This document shows positions 1-12,621 of a stretch of DNA of 64,000 nt, in pieces. Position 1 is the stretch's first letter; every line of letters starts with the position of its first letter. A program made the translations under genes and the position numbers. The notes beneath the pieces are model-generated. The model did no database searches and had not been told where the DNA came from. It saw only the letters and a list, made by a program, of their open reading frames with translations. Origin of the DNA: Gammaproteobacteria bacterium (GTDB taxonomy: Bacteria; Pseudomonadota; Gammaproteobacteria; Chromatiales; Chromatiaceae); the NCBI GenBank assembly GCA_009929855.1, contig RZZN01000013.1, positions 16,651 to 80,650 on the forward strand, given 5' to 3'.

Positions 1-443
1 CGGGTGCCATCGAGCTGACCAAGTGTAATGTCGAGCGTCACCGGGTCGGTGATCGCGTCCGGATCTTCGAGTCCGACCTCTTCAACGCGCTGGGTGAGGA
101 GCGCTACGACGTGATCGTCAGCAACCCCCCCTATATCTCGCGTGCCGAGCTCGAGAGCCTGCCCCGCGAGTACCACAATGAGCCGCGGCTCGGGTTGCTC
201 GGTGGCGAGGATGGCTTGGACGTGGTGGTGCGGATCCTGGCCGAGGCGGCGAGCTTTCTGACCGAGGAGGGTATCCTCATCGTCGAGGTCGGCAGCGCGG
301 CTCCCGAGTTAGAGCGGCGTCTGCCGGGTGTGCCCTTCACCTGGGTCGAGTTCGAGCGTGGTGGCGAGGGAGTCTTCCTGCTCACACGCGAGCAGCTGGA
401 GCGCCACCAGCTCGAGCTGTTGGACGAGGCTACGAAGCGATGA
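1..443 (+). CDS. prmB: PrmB, ribosomal protein L3 glutamine methyltransferase (C-terminal part, cut by window edge)
   Basis: This SAM-dependent enzyme methylates the glutamine side chain of ribosomal protein L3. The frame is open from base 3 to the TGA at 441-443, so the N-terminus lies outside the window. The class hallmark NPPY, which binds the target glutamine, is encoded at 123-134, preceded by a typical strand-4 stretch (YDVIVS). The C-terminal text (AGEDGLD, VPFTW.EFERGG.GVFLLTREQL) resembles PrmB more closely than its release-factor paralogue PrmC. A 178-base spacer with no gene I can support separates it from hemN. Confidence 0.9.
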   Translation, partial: GAIELTKCNVERHRVGDRVRIFESDLFNALGEERYDVIVSNPPYISRAELESLPREYHNEPRLGLLGGEDGLDVVVRILAEAASFLTEEGILIVEVGSAAPELERRLPGVPFTWVEFERGGEGVFLLTREQLERHQLELLDEATKR

Positions 444-621
444 TCCTGGTCCGCCCGATGAGTGTCGACGGACATGCCGGCCAGATTCCATTCCATACCC
501 TGCTGAAGCAGATCGACGAGACCCATCGACGTGGGCGCGATCGCGGCGGGGACGATGCCTGAGCAAGGCATGATCAAGACGGTCGCGCGGGTGTCGACCG
601 AATAGGCTGGAGGTTTCAACG

Positions 622-2007
622 GTGGAGCAAGGCGTCTCATTCGATCTGGATCTGATCCGTCGCTATGATCAGAGCGGACCGCGCTATACCTCGTACCCGA
701 CCGCGGTGGAATTCGACGAGTCGTTCGATGCCGCGGCCTATCAAGCGGCTTGCGCGCGCAGCAATCAAAGCGGGCGGCCGCTCTCGCTCTATTTTCACAT
801 CCCCTTTTGTGACACCGTTTGTTTCTATTGCGCGTGCAACAAGATCGCGACCAAGGATCGCTCACTGGCGCCGCCCTATCTAGCGCGCGTCCATCGCGAG
901 CTGGCAATGCAAGCTGATCTCTTCGACCGCTCGCGAGTCGTCGAGCAGCTGCACTGGGGTGGTGGAACGCCGACCTTCCTCAGTCACGAGCAGATGACAG
1001 AGTTGATGGCGGTGACCCGTCAGCATTTCACGCTCGCCGATGACGAGGTCGGTGAGTTCTCCATCGAGATCGATCCGCGCGAGGCCGATGCCGCGGGTGT
1101 TGCCTTGCTGCGGCGTCTGGGCTTCAATCGGATGAGTCTCGGTGTGCAGGATTTCGATCCGCAGGTCCAGGCCGCGGTCAACCGCATCCAAACCGAGGCC
1201 CAGACCATGGCCGTGCTCGATGCGGCGCGGCAGGTCGGTTTCCGCTCGGTCAGCATCGACCTCATCTATGGCTTACCGTTTCAGACCCCAGAGCGTTTCG
1301 CGCGGACCCTGGAGCGTATCATCGCGGTTGGGCCCGAGCGGGTCTCGGTATTCAACTACGCCCATCTACCCGAGCGCTTCAAGCCGCAGCGGCGCATCAA
1401 TGCGGCCGACCTTCCGGCACCTGAGGTCAAGCTCGATATCCTGCAATCGACGATCGAGCGTCTGACCAGCGCTGGATATGTCTATATCGGTATGGATCAT
1501 TTCGCGCGGCCGGACGACGAGTTGGCGCTAGCCCAGCGCGCGGGCACACTCTATCGCAACTTTCAAGGCTACTCCACGCACGCCGATTGCGACCTGATCG
1601 GTATCGGCGTGACATCGATTGGCATGATCGACAACACTTACGGGCAGAATCGGCGCGAGCTCGAGGAGTACTATGCCGACCTGGATGCCGGTCGGCTTCC
1701 AGTCTTTCGCGGGATCGAGCTCAGCCCCGATGACCTGATCCGGCGTGACGTCATCACCCGGCTAATCTGCCATTTCGAGTTGGATATCCCTGCCACCGAA
1801 GCGCGTTGGGCGATCGATTTCAGTGATTACTTCGCCGATTCGCTCGCGAAGCTGCGTGACATGGCCACTGACGGCCTGTTGGATCTGGGCGATCGGCAGA
1901 TCCGCATCCTGCCCCGTGGCCGCTTGTTGGTCCGCAACATCTGCATGGCCTTCGACGCCTATCTGGCGACCAAGACTGGACCGATCGGTTTTTCGAAGGT
2001 GATCTGA
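622..2007 (+). CDS. hemN: Oxygen-independent coproporphyrinogen III oxidase (radical SAM)
   Basis: HemN converts coproporphyrinogen III to protoporphyrinogen IX without oxygen, in the cytoplasm, for heme and, in a phototroph, bacteriochlorophyll. The 461-residue protein matches E. coli HemN (457) along its length. The radical-SAM cluster motif CxxxCxxC is present (Cys63, Cys67, Cys70), followed by the SAM-binding GGGTP at 113-117, and later the NIDLIYGLP-like and GMDHFARP.DELA blocks. The GTG start at 622 is chosen because GGAGG (609-613) sits 8 bases upstream and the protein then begins like the family. No FNR box was found in the upstream spacer, so anaerobic control is not visible here. 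Confidence 0.96.
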   Translation: MEQGVSFDLDLIRRYDQSGPRYTSYPTAVEFDESFDAAAYQAACARSNQSGRPLSLYFHIPFCDTVCFYCACNKIATKDRSLAPPYLARVHRELAMQADLFDRSRVVEQLHWGGGTPTFLSHEQMTELMAVTRQHFTLADDEVGEFSIEIDPREADAAGVALLRRLGFNRMSLGVQDFDPQVQAAVNRIQTEAQTMAVLDAARQVGFRSVSIDLIYGLPFQTPERFARTLERIIAVGPERVSVFNYAHLPERFKPQRRINAADLPAPEVKLDILQSTIERLTSAGYVYIGMDHFARPDDELALAQRAGTLYRNFQGYSTHADCDLIGIGVTSIGMIDNTYGQNRRELEEYYADLDAGRLPVFRGIELSPDDLIRRDVITRLICHFELDIPATEARWAIDFSDYFADSLAKLRDMATDGLLDLGDRQIRILPRGRLLVRNICMAFDAYLATKTGPIGFSKVI

Positions 2008-2381
2008 AAGAAGCGGCACCTGGCGTCATCGGGTCGATGCGGCGCCAAATCGATTGGCTCCGCCTGCGGTCAGTGACCGCGCAAGGCCGATCATCCGTCA
2101 CACCAGCAGGAATCGCCGATAGGCCATGGCAAGGTGAGATGATCCGCGGCCGCCAGCCATGGCCACTGGGCCGCCGAGCCATGCCTCAACGACTGGTCGG
2201 ATGGGCCGGAACGACCGGTCGAATGGGATTGACGGGTGCTGAGTGACCGGGTTTGGTCGTTCGCGCATGCGCTCGGGTGCGTTATACTTATTCACTTCAG
2301 TGCGGTTTGGGCCAGATGCCCAAGCCATGATTCAGACAGCGTCGGGCCCGTCGGGTGCGCGGTGCCGAGTGGAGAGACATG
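2008..2381. other. Intergenic region hemN-tig (374 bases)
   Basis: No coding region or RNA gene was recognised. There is a 10-base palindrome CGACCGGTCG at 2212-2221 and a -10-like TATACT at 2283-2288, about 95 bases before tig. No good -35 lies at the usual spacing, so the tig promoter assignment is tentative. Confidence 0.4.
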
Positions 2382-3674
2382 ATGCAGGTTTCGGTGGAGG
2401 CGGGCGAGGGACTCGAGCGACGGATGAGGGTCGATCTGCCTTTTGACGAGATTGCGGTCGAGGTCGATAAGCGGTTGCAGACGCTTGGCCGAAGCGCCCG
2501 TTTGCCGGGATTTCGCCCAGGCAAGGTGCCGATGAAGCTCTTGAGAAGCCGCTATGGGATGGCCGTGCACCAAGAGGTCTTTGCCGAGAAGCTCGACTCG
2601 ATCTTCAGCGAGGCCGTCACCGGAGAGTCGCTGCGTCCAGCCGGGCGACCCAGGATCGAGCCCGACATTGACCTGGACGAGCGGCGCATGGGCTTCACGG
2701 CGATCTTCGAGATCCTGCCACAGGTCACACTCGCGGATCTGACCGAGCAGGTCATCAAGATTCCAAGCGTGGAGGTCACCGAAGCGGATCTCGAGCAGAT
2801 GATCCAGCGATTGCGTGAGCAGCGCGCGACCTGGATTCCGGTCGAGCGCGCGAGCCAACTCGGTGACCGCCTCAGCCTGTCCTTCGATGGGACGCTCGAT
2901 GGTGAGCCGTTCGAGGGTGGTGCCGCGCAGGGCGTCACCATCGAGCTTGGCTCCTCGCGCATGATCCCGGGCTTCGAGGAAGGGCTGATTGGTGCCGCCG
3001 CCGGCGAGCAGCGTGCACTGGACCTGGTTTTTCCCGAGCAGTATCACGTCGCCCATCTCGCCGGGCGTCCAGTTCATTTCGATGTGACAGTCGATTCCGT
3101 GACCGAGCGCGTTCTTCCAGAGGTCGACGCCGAGCTGGCCAAAGCTTTCGAGGTCGAGGATGGCGATGTCGAGCGCTTTCGTGCCGAGGTGCGCCAGAAC
3201 ATGCTGCGTGAGCTCAAGCAGCGTCTCGATGCGCGCAAGAAGGACGCGGTCATGGACCTGCTTTTCGCGATGCATCCGATCGAGCTGCCTCGCGCGCTCG
3301 TCGAGAACGAGACGCGCGCGATGGCCACGCAGATGCGTGAGTCTCTCGGCTCGACGGGGATGAACATCCCAGATGGCATGTTCGATGAGCCGGCACGGCG
3401 TCGCGTGGCTCTCGGCTTGATCATCGGCGAGATCGTTCGCCAACAAGGGATGCGTCCTGATGCCGAGCGTGTGCGGTCGTTCATTCAAGAGATGGCCTCG
3501 ACCTACGAGGAGCCGCAGCGCGTCGTCGATCACTACTACCGGGATGAGAATCGACTTGCCCAAGTCGAGGGCCTTGTCCTCGAGAATCAGGTGGTGGATT
3601 GGGTGATGGAGCAAGCGCGGGTCGAGGAGGAGTCCATGACCTTTGCCCAATTGTCCGAACCTCCCACCCGGTGA
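2382..3674 (+). CDS. tig: Trigger factor, ribosome-associated chaperone
   Basis: Trigger factor binds ribosomal protein L23 at the exit tunnel, shelters nascent chains and has peptidyl-prolyl isomerase activity. The 430-residue protein has the expected order: N-terminal ribosome-binding domain with the signature-like GFRPGKVPM (E. coli GFRKGKVPM), a central FKBP-type domain around residues 155-245 (F.G..DGEPFEGG, MIPGFE.G), and a helical C-terminal arm. Two adjacent ATGs occur at 2379 and 2382. The second is preferred because GGAGA at 2371-2375 is then 6 bases away and the protein starts MQVSVE, as in the family. It is followed by clpP, clpX and lon, the classic proteostasis block. Confidence 0.97.
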   Translation: MQVSVEAGEGLERRMRVDLPFDEIAVEVDKRLQTLGRSARLPGFRPGKVPMKLLRSRYGMAVHQEVFAEKLDSIFSEAVTGESLRPAGRPRIEPDIDLDERRMGFTAIFEILPQVTLADLTEQVIKIPSVEVTEADLEQMIQRLREQRATWIPVERASQLGDRLSLSFDGTLDGEPFEGGAAQGVTIELGSSRMIPGFEEGLIGAAAGEQRALDLVFPEQYHVAHLAGRPVHFDVTVDSVTERVLPEVDAELAKAFEVEDGDVERFRAEVRQNMLRELKQRLDARKKDAVMDLLFAMHPIELPRALVENETRAMATQMRESLGSTGMNIPDGMFDEPARRRVALGLIIGEIVRQQGMRPDAERVRSFIQEMASTYEEPQRVVDHYYRDENRLAQVEGLVLENQVVDWVMEQARVEEESMTFAQLSEPPTR

Positions 3675-3750
3675 CTGGCGATCGGAGCCGGGCGCGCTTG
3701 CAATTAGCGGATGCCCCGGCGGCAGCTTCCGACCGGCCGCGCTGACAAAA

Positions 3751-3770
3751 GCGGGATCATGAGATCCCGC
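3751..3770. terminator. Perfect 8-bp inverted repeat between tig and clpP
   Basis: GCGGGATC (3751-3758), a 4-base loop and GATCCCGC (3763-3770) form a strong hairpin. On the plus strand no T-run follows, but AAAA (3747-3750) precedes it. On the minus strand it would therefore be a hairpin followed by TTTT, the polarity of an intrinsic terminator for antisense transcription. It could equally attenuate or stabilise the tig-clpP transcript. Confidence 0.4.
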
Positions 3771-3815
3771 CTAGACACTCGACCGCCCCGAGCAACATAT
3801 CCGACGGCACATCCC

Positions 3816-4460
3816 ATGCATATTCCATCGAGTCGCTCAGATTGGCAGCCCACCGGGCTCGGTTTGATCCCGATCGTCATTGAGCAAACGTCCCGGGGCG
3901 AACGCTCCTTCGACATCTACTCCCGTCTGCTCAAGGAGCGCGTCATCTTTCTGGTCGGTCAGGTCGAGGACCATATGTCCAACCTGATCGTCGCTCAACT
4001 CTTGTTCCTGGAGTCCGAAAACCCGGACAAGGATATCCATCTCTATATCAATTCGCCTGGCGGATCGGTCACTGCGGGCCTGGCGATCTATGACACCATG
4101 CGTTTCGTGCGACCGGATGTCAGCACGATGTGTATTGGCCAGGCCGCCAGCATGGGCGCCTTGCTGCTGGCCGGTGGCGCAAAGGGCAAGCGGTTTTGCC
4201 TGCCCCATTCTCGCATGATGATCCACCAACCCCTCGGCGGTTTCCATGGACAGGCCACTGATGTCGATATCCACGCGCGCGAGATCCTCTACATCCGCGA
4301 TCGTTTGAATCGGATCCTGGCCGAGCATACCGGCCAATCGATCGAAAAGATCGCCGAGGATACCGAGCGTGATCGGTTCATGGGTGGAGAGGAGTCTGTC
4401 GCCTACGGGTTGATCGACAAGGTTCTCACGGAGCGAGGTCCCGCGCCGGCCAAGGCGTGA
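3816..4460 (+). CDS. clpP: ATP-dependent Clp protease proteolytic subunit
   Basis: ClpP forms the tetradecameric serine-protease chamber that works with ClpX and ClpA. The 214-residue product carries the catalytic triad at expected spacing: Ser112 in GQAASMGA, His137 in MMIHQP and Asp186 in ERDRFM. The substrate-binding strand INSPGGSV is intact. The ATG at 3816 was chosen because it gives a short N-terminal propeptide as in E. coli ClpP (207 residues); upstream in-frame codons give an unrelated arginine-rich stretch. No clear ribosome-binding site is visible, so the start is slightly uncertain. The gene lies 141 bases after tig and 178 before clpX. Confidence 0.96.
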   Translation: MHIPSSRSDWQPTGLGLIPIVIEQTSRGERSFDIYSRLLKERVIFLVGQVEDHMSNLIVAQLLFLESENPDKDIHLYINSPGGSVTAGLAIYDTMRFVRPDVSTMCIGQAASMGALLLAGGAKGKRFCLPHSRMMIHQPLGGFHGQATDVDIHAREILYIRDRLNRILAEHTGQSIEKIAEDTERDRFMGGEESVAYGLIDKVLTERGPAPAKA

Positions 4461-4545
4461 TCGACGCCTCCAAGCCGGGTACTCATAGGGTCGGAGCAGG
4501 CGAGGTCTCGATGCCTCCATCGGCGGACAGGTGCCCATCGTCTCC

Positions 4546-4573
4546 TTGTGATGTGGAATCTTGCCATTATGAT
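4546..4573 (+). promoter_or_regulatory. Candidate sigma-70 promoter for clpX
   Basis: TTGTGA (4546-4551), 16 bases, then TATGAT (4568-4573) resembles -35/-10 elements in the clpP-clpX gap and would give a leader of about 60 bases before clpX. Found by eye only. Confidence 0.3.
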
Positions 4574-4638
4574 TACGCTTGTATTGCATCAGATCACTGG
4601 ATCTCGGCCATAATCGACCGCACGGAGACTCAACCGCG

Positions 4639-5913
<1,275 letters not shown>

Positions 5914-6106
5914 GCCGCGATCACGTCCATGGCGATGTGCCTGGCCTGGAGATCATCGCGTCGCGGTTGAAGTCTGCGGATCGAGCCCTGATCCTTGACG
6001 CCAGCACAAGCTTCGCTCTGATGACCGACAGCACCGCGCAATGACTCATCGGGATGTCGATCCCGCGGTCGCGCCGCCTAATGTCCCCACCAAGAGACCG
6101 ATTTCC

Positions 6107-8566
<2,460 letters not shown>

Positions 8567-8723
8567 CCTGTCCTTGGTGCTGGAACGATCCTGAGCACCC
8601 GCGCCGGGCCGAGTCCGGTGCGAGGGATCCACGCCTTCACTCCTCGAAGCAATGCCGAGCGTGCGCCGATTGTCGGCGACACTCACAAGAGGCGTGCGGA
8701 AGCTGGAGGGGTATGGTACCGCT

Positions 8724-8743
8724 TGTCAGTCGACAAACTGACA
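8724..8743. promoter_or_regulatory. Perfect inverted repeat upstream of hupB
   Basis: TGTCAGT (8724-8730) and ACTGACA (8737-8743) flank 6 bases, an operator-like dyad about 100 bases upstream of the likely hupB promoter. No T-run follows, so it is unlikely to be the lon terminator. The binding factor is unknown. Confidence 0.35.
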
Positions 8744-8825
8744 GCGTTGAGACTGCTGTATGCACTTGCCCTATCCATCCAGGTGCTGACTCAGGATCGC
8801 TGTGTGACGAAGATGAAAAAGTCGG

Positions 8826-8854
8826 TTGCCCTGGTTGGGACTCCGCTTTAGCAT
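8826..8854 (+). promoter_or_regulatory. Candidate sigma-70 promoter of hupB
   Basis: TTGCCC (8826-8831) and TAGCAT (8849-8854) are separated by 17 bases, with 4/6 matches to each consensus hexamer. It predicts a leader of about 125 bases. Confidence 0.4.
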
Positions 8855-8986
8855 GCAACCCAGTTTGGTCTCGGCGACGCAGTGCCGGCCCAGCTCCAGA
8901 TGGGCCGTGGGCGACACGAACCGGACGGCGCGGCATGCAGCGGGCGAGGGGCAACTGAAGAACGAGTGAAAAATAAAGGGGAGAAC

Positions 8987-9259
8987 ATGAATAAGTCGGA
9001 ACTCATCGATAGAATGGCGCATTCGGCGGAGATCCCCAAGGCGGCGGCTGCGAAGGCCCTGGACGCCTTCACTGATGCGATCGCGGAGGCCCTGAAGGCG
9101 GATGACAAGGTGGCGCTGATCGGATTCGGTACGTTCGAAGTCAAGAAACGCGCGGCGCGCACAGGCCGCAATCCTCAGACTGGCGAGGTGATCGAGATCA
9201 AGGCATCCAAAACACCCTCATTCAAGGCTGGCAAGGCGCTCAAAGACGCTGTACAATGA
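8987..9259 (+). CDS. hupB: DNA-binding protein HU (beta-type)
   Basis: HU is a small histone-like protein that bends DNA and compacts the nucleoid. The 90-residue product starts MNKSELID and has the family DNA-binding arm signature [18 protein letters not shown] followed by the C-terminal helix [11 protein letters not shown]. Length equals E. coli HU-beta. GGGGAG at 8978-8983 lies 3 bases before the ATG at 8987, a tight but strong ribosome-binding site. Position after lon and before two tRNAs and ppiD is the conserved gammaproteobacterial layout. Confidence 0.97.
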   Translation: MNKSELIDRMAHSAEIPKAAAAKALDAFTDAIAEALKADDKVALIGFGTFEVKKRAARTGRNPQTGEVIEIKASKTPSFKAGKALKDAVQ

Positions 9260-9297
9260 CATCATCGTCAGGGGCGTTGCTCATCTAGATAGTGAGC

Positions 9298-9373
9298 GGG
9301 TGCTTAGCTCAGCTGGGAGAGCATCGCCCTTACAAGGCGAGGGTCGCAGGTTCGATCCCTGCAGCACCCACCA
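9298..9373 (+). tRNA. tRNA-Val, anticodon TAC
   Basis: A complete 76-base cloverleaf: acceptor GGGTGCT pairs with AGCACCC, discriminator A, genomically encoded CCA. The D-arm (TAGCTCAGCTGGGAGA), anticodon loop CTTACAA (TAC) and T-loop TTCGATC are all recognisable. It begins 38 bases after hupB and 8 bases before the next tRNA. Confidence 0.96.
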
Positions 9374-9381
9374 ATCTTCAC

Positions 9382-9458
9382 GGAGCGGTAGTTCAGTTGG
9401 TTAGAATACCGGCCTGTCACGCCGGGGGTCGCGGGTTCGAGCCCCGTCCGCTCCGCCA
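9382..9458 (+). tRNA. tRNA-Asp, anticodon GTC
   Basis: A 77-base tRNA: acceptor GGAGCGG pairs with CCGCTCC, discriminator G, encoded CCA. The anticodon loop CTGTCAC gives GTC, and the T-loop TTCGAGC is intact. Tandem with tRNA-Val and probably in the same transcript. Confidence 0.97.
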
Positions 9459-9482
9459 TCTCCTCTCGATCACATGTCTGGG

Positions 9483-9501
9483 CGCCCGTGTTCAACGGGC
9501 G
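9483..9501 (+). terminator. Hairpin after the tRNA pair
   Basis: CGCCCGT (9483-9489), 5-base loop, ACGGGCG (9495-9501): a 7-bp GC-rich stem 25 bases beyond tRNA-Asp. No T-run follows, so it may be a processing stop or weak terminator before ppiD. Confidence 0.4.
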
Positions 9502-9530
9502 ATTCAGCCTTAGTCATCCTCTGAAATACC

Positions 9531-11459
9531 ATGCTGCAAGCCATTCGTGAACGTGCCCAAGGCTGGATCGCGTGGGTGATCGTTGGACTCATCAGCATCC
9601 CGTTCGCCCTCTGGGGCATCCAATCCTATCTCGGTGTCGGTAGTGAACCGGCCGTGGCCAAGGTCTATGGTGTCGAGATCACCGAGCGCGACCTGAATCA
9701 ACGTGTCCAGCGTGCCCGCGTCGAGCTGCGCGATCGTCTCGGCGCGGCCTATGATCCAGCGCTCTTCGACGAGGCCATGCTACGGACCGAGGTCTTGAAC
9801 GAGATGATCCAGCAGACGATCTTGCTGGAGACCTCGAATCGGATCGGGATGCGGGTGTCGGATCAGGAGGTTCAGTTACAGATCCTCGCTGAGCCCGCGT
9901 TTCATCGCGAAGGCCGTTTCGACCGTGAGACCTATGACCGTCTGCTGCGCATTCAAGGGCTCTCCCCGGCGCAGTTCGAGGCCCAGCTGCGTCAGCAGTT
10001 GATCGGCAATCAGTTGTCCCGCGCGCTTCTGGAGAGTGAGATCCTGACGCGGGCGGAGCTCGAGCAATACCGACGCTTCATGGGGCAGACTCGCGATCTC
10101 GTTTACGCGCGAGTGGCTCTTTCCGAGCATCTGACGGATGAGCCCGTCGATGAAGCCGCGATCGAGCAGTTCTACCGTGAGAATGCGGCGCGCTTCCAGA
10201 TGCCCGAGATGGTCAAGCTCGATTATATCGTCCTCGATGTCGACGAGCTCGCTCGCGCGACGGGTGATGTCGAAGAGGCCGATCTGCAGCGGATCTACGA
10301 CGAAGAGCAAATGCGCTTCGGGCGCGCCGAACAGCGCTCGGTGCGCCATCTCCTGCGCAACATCGCACCGGATGCTGATGCGTCGACCTCTCAAGCCGTC
10401 CTGGATGAGATCCAGGCATTGCGTGAGCGGATCTTGGCTGGCGCCGATTTTGCGGAGATCGCCAAGGTCGAGTCGCAAGATCCCGGGAGTGCCGCAGCTG
10501 GCGGATCGCTCGGCACCATCGAGCAGGGCTTGATGGTCCCAGCCTTCGACGAGGTCGCGTTCAGCCTCCCGGCGGGTCAGCTCAGCGAGCCAGTGCGCAC
10601 CCAGTTTGGCTACCACTTGATCGAGGTCACCGAGATCATCCCGGCCCGGGTACAACCCTTCGACGAGGTCAAAGAAACCCTGCGCGAAGAATACGCCAGA
10701 CACCAGGCCGAATCCGTCTTTTACGACATCGGCGAGCGTCTCGCAAATTCCGTGTACGAGTCACCGGATAGCCTGGAGCCAGCCGCGGCTGAGCTTGGGT
10801 TAGAGCTGAAACAGAGTGATTGGATCGGCCGTGAGGGCGGTGATGGGGTCCTCTCTCACCCGCGCGTCATCGCCGCCGCATTCAACGAGGAGGTTCTAGA
10901 GTCTCGTCTGAACAGTGATCTGATCGAGCCCGAGCCAGACGTCTTGCGTGCCGTCGTTTTGCGGGTCTCGGATCATCGTGCCGCGGCGCCTCGACCTTTG
11001 GATGAGGCGCGCTCCGAGGTGGTCGAGGCACTGCAACGCGAGCGTGCCAGCGCGGCGGCAGAGGATGCGGCCAATGCCCTCGCCGAGCAGGTGCGAAAGA
11101 ATGGTGATTGGCCGGATGATGGAGCGGGTCTCGTGGTCGAGCGGCCGGGCCCGATCGAGCGCGTGACACCCTCGATCGCGACGGCCATCCGCGATCTTGT
11201 CTTCACCCTACCTCTGCCCCTGGACGATGAGCCAAGCGTTGACGTGACTCGGCTACCCAATGGTGATCTTGCTGTTGTCCAACTCCTCGCGGTCGAGGAT
11301 GGTGAGCATGACACGTCGGACGATGCGCGGTCCGCCAGCGAGGGACTCTTGCTTTCGCAGCTGGTCGCTCGTCAAACCATCGCCGCGGTGATGAACGATC
11401 TGGAGCGGAGGGCGGAGGTCGAGCGCCGGGCGCTACGAACGGCCGAGACTGATTTCTAG
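9531..11459 (+). CDS. ppiD: PpiD, membrane-anchored periplasmic peptidyl-prolyl isomerase/chaperone
   Basis: PpiD is anchored in the inner membrane near the Sec translocon and assists folding of exported proteins. The 642-residue protein (E. coli 623) has a short cytoplasmic N-terminus MLQAIRERAQGW, one membrane helix at about 11-30 (WVIVGLISIPFALWG), a SurA-N-like chaperone region, and a parvulin-type rotamase domain at about 264-362 (QRSVRHLL..., GGSLG, MVPAFDEVAFSL, FGYHLIEV). The C-terminal third is a long chaperone-like segment. The ATG at 9531 has no strong ribosome-binding site but gives the exact family N-terminus. Position after hupB and tRNAs is conserved. Confidence 0.93.
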   Translation: MLQAIRERAQGWIAWVIVGLISIPFALWGIQSYLGVGSEPAVAKVYGVEITERDLNQRVQRARVELRDRLGAAYDPALFDEAMLRTEVLNEMIQQTILLETSNRIGMRVSDQEVQLQILAEPAFHREGRFDRETYDRLLRIQGLSPAQFEAQLRQQLIGNQLSRALLESEILTRAELEQYRRFMGQTRDLVYARVALSEHLTDEPVDEAAIEQFYRENAARFQMPEMVKLDYIVLDVDELARATGDVEEADLQRIYDEEQMRFGRAEQRSVRHLLRNIAPDADASTSQAVLDEIQALRERILAGADFAEIAKVESQDPGSAAAGGSLGTIEQGLMVPAFDEVAFSLPAGQLSEPVRTQFGYHLIEVTEIIPARVQPFDEVKETLREEYARHQAESVFYDIGERLANSVYESPDSLEPAAAELGLELKQSDWIGREGGDGVLSHPRVIAAAFNEEVLESRLNSDLIEPEPDVLRAVVLRVSDHRAAAPRPLDEARSEVVEALQRERASAAAEDAANALAEQVRKNGDWPDDGAGLVVERPGPIERVTPSIATAIRDLVFTLPLPLDDEPSVDVTRLPNGDLAVVQLLAVEDGEHDTSDDARSASEGLLLSQLVARQTIAAVMNDLERRAEVERRALRTAETDF

Positions 11460-11473
11460 TCCTCATCCGAGCG

Positions 11474-11494
11474 GGCGCGACCTCGAGTCGCGCC
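11474..11494. terminator. Inverted repeat between convergent ppiD and fabI
   Basis: GGCGCGAC (11474-11481), a 5-base loop and GTCGCGCC (11487-11494) form a perfect 8-bp GC stem 15 bases after the ppiD stop. No T-run on either strand; placed in a convergent gap, so a terminator role is inferred from location. Confidence 0.4.
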
Positions 11495-11633
11495 GCGCGA
11501 GTGATATTGCACAGATCTGGATGTGTTCTCATCGAGGATGTTTCGGCATCGATCCATCCTCATCGACTTGGCCACATCCCTGCATTGCCTGCTGTGCGCC
11601 GCTCGCGGTCACTCCACCGAAGCGCGACGAGCC

Positions 11634-12410
11634 TTAGCCCAGGCCAAGGATGTGATACCCGGTATCGACGTAGAGCACGTCACCGGTGATCCCGCTGGCG
11701 AGGTCGGAGCAGAGGAATGCGGCCGCATTGCCGACTTCCGTGATGGTGACATTCCGACGCAATGGTGTGCGTTCCTCGACCTGTTTCAACATGTCACGAA
11801 AGTCCGAGATTCCTGCTGCCGCCAGGGTGCGGATCGGGCCCGCCGAAACGGCATTGACACGGGTACCGTGCGGGCCCAGCGAGGCGGCCAGATATCGAAC
11901 ATTCGCCTCGAGACTCGCCTTTGCGACACCCATGACATTGTAGTTCGGGACGGCCCGCACGGCACCCAGATAGGTCATGGTGAGCAGAGCACCGTTGCGG
12001 CCATCCATCAGGTCTCGACTGGCTTTCGCAAGTGCGGCGAAGCTGTATGAGCTGATGTCATGGGCCGTGGCGAAGCCCTCGCGGGTGACCGCATCGACAT
12101 AATCACCCTCGAGCTGATCGCGCGGCGCGAAAGCAACCGAATGCACGATGGCATCCAGGCCGTCCCAGTGCCCTGCGATGGCCTTGAACAATGCCTCGAT
12201 GTCCGTGTCACTGCCCACGTCGAGCGGAAGTACCAGGTCCGAGCCACACTTGGCGGCCATCTCTTCAACGCGCGATTTCAATTTATCGTTCTGGTAGGTC
12301 AAGGCGATCTCGGCCCCCTCGCGATACATGGCCTCGGCACAGCCCCAAGCGATGGAGCGGTTGCTTGCGACACCGGTGATCAGGATCTTTTTTCCGTTCA
12401 GGAATCCCAT
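11634..12410 (-). CDS. fabI: Enoyl-[acyl-carrier-protein] reductase (NADH), FabI
   Basis: FabI performs the last reduction in each fatty-acid elongation cycle. The 258-residue short-chain dehydrogenase matches E. coli FabI (262). The N-terminal nucleotide-binding region [13 protein letters not shown] is typical, and the active site Tyr-x6-Lys is Tyr157/Lys164, with Tyr147 in MTYLG. The conserved [10 protein letters not shown] and the C-terminal [11 protein letters not shown] are present. The ATG at 12410 gives [13 protein letters not shown], as in the family. It is divergent from the peptide transporter operon and convergent with ppiD. Confidence 0.96.
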   Translation of the reverse strand: MGFLNGKKILITGVASNRSIAWGCAEAMYREGAEIALTYQNDKLKSRVEEMAAKCGSDLVLPLDVGSDTDIEALFKAIAGHWDGLDAIVHSVAFAPRDQLEGDYVDAVTREGFATAHDISSYSFAALAKASRDLMDGRNGALLTMTYLGAVRAVPNYNVMGVAKASLEANVRYLAASLGPHGTRVNAVSAGPIRTLAAAGISDFRDMLKQVEERTPLRRNVTITEVGNAAAFLCSDLASGITGDVLYVDTGYHILGLG

Positions 12411-12621
12411 GGCTCGATGGTCTCTTTGGTCTATGATTGAGGCTTGGTGCAGCGCCGGCTGGTTGAATGGGTGTGGCGGGTGTTGCTCCGCGCGAGAGGC
12501 CAATGCGATCGACACGGCCCTCGGATCATTCTTGTCTCATCCATCACGGTGGTGCCCCGAGGGGAAATCTTAACATGATGTCGAGTCGGTCACCCTGGCC
12601 CGGCAAGCCGAGGCCTTTGGC

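Larger units (their letters stand above)
8567..8986. other. Intergenic region lon-hupB (420 bases)
   Basis: No credible ORF or RNA gene was found. It holds a perfect inverted repeat (8724-8743), a promoter-like element (8826-8854) and a strong ribosome-binding site GGGGAG (8978-8983) for hupB. The rest is unexplained leader sequence. Confidence 0.5.

Noticed and set aside
444..621. Possible FNR site or small gene in the prmB-hemN spacer
   Set aside because: ATCAA occurs at 573-577 but no TTGAT partner at the right spacing; the 33-codon frame from 440 has no support.
131..907. 258-codon minus-strand open frame across prmB and hemN
   Set aside because: Arginine/serine-rich product without motifs, antisense to two certain genes; typical GC-rich shadow frame.
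2212..2221. Palindrome CGACCGGTCG upstream of tig
   Set aside because: A 10-base palindrome of this composition is expected by chance at this GC content.
2292..3650. 452-codon open frame antisense to tig
   Set aside because: Exactly mirrors a certain gene; no ribosome-binding site or recognisable domain.
5995..6023. TTGACG with 17-base spacing as a lon promoter
   Set aside because: The paired -10 (CTGATG) matches too poorly to call.
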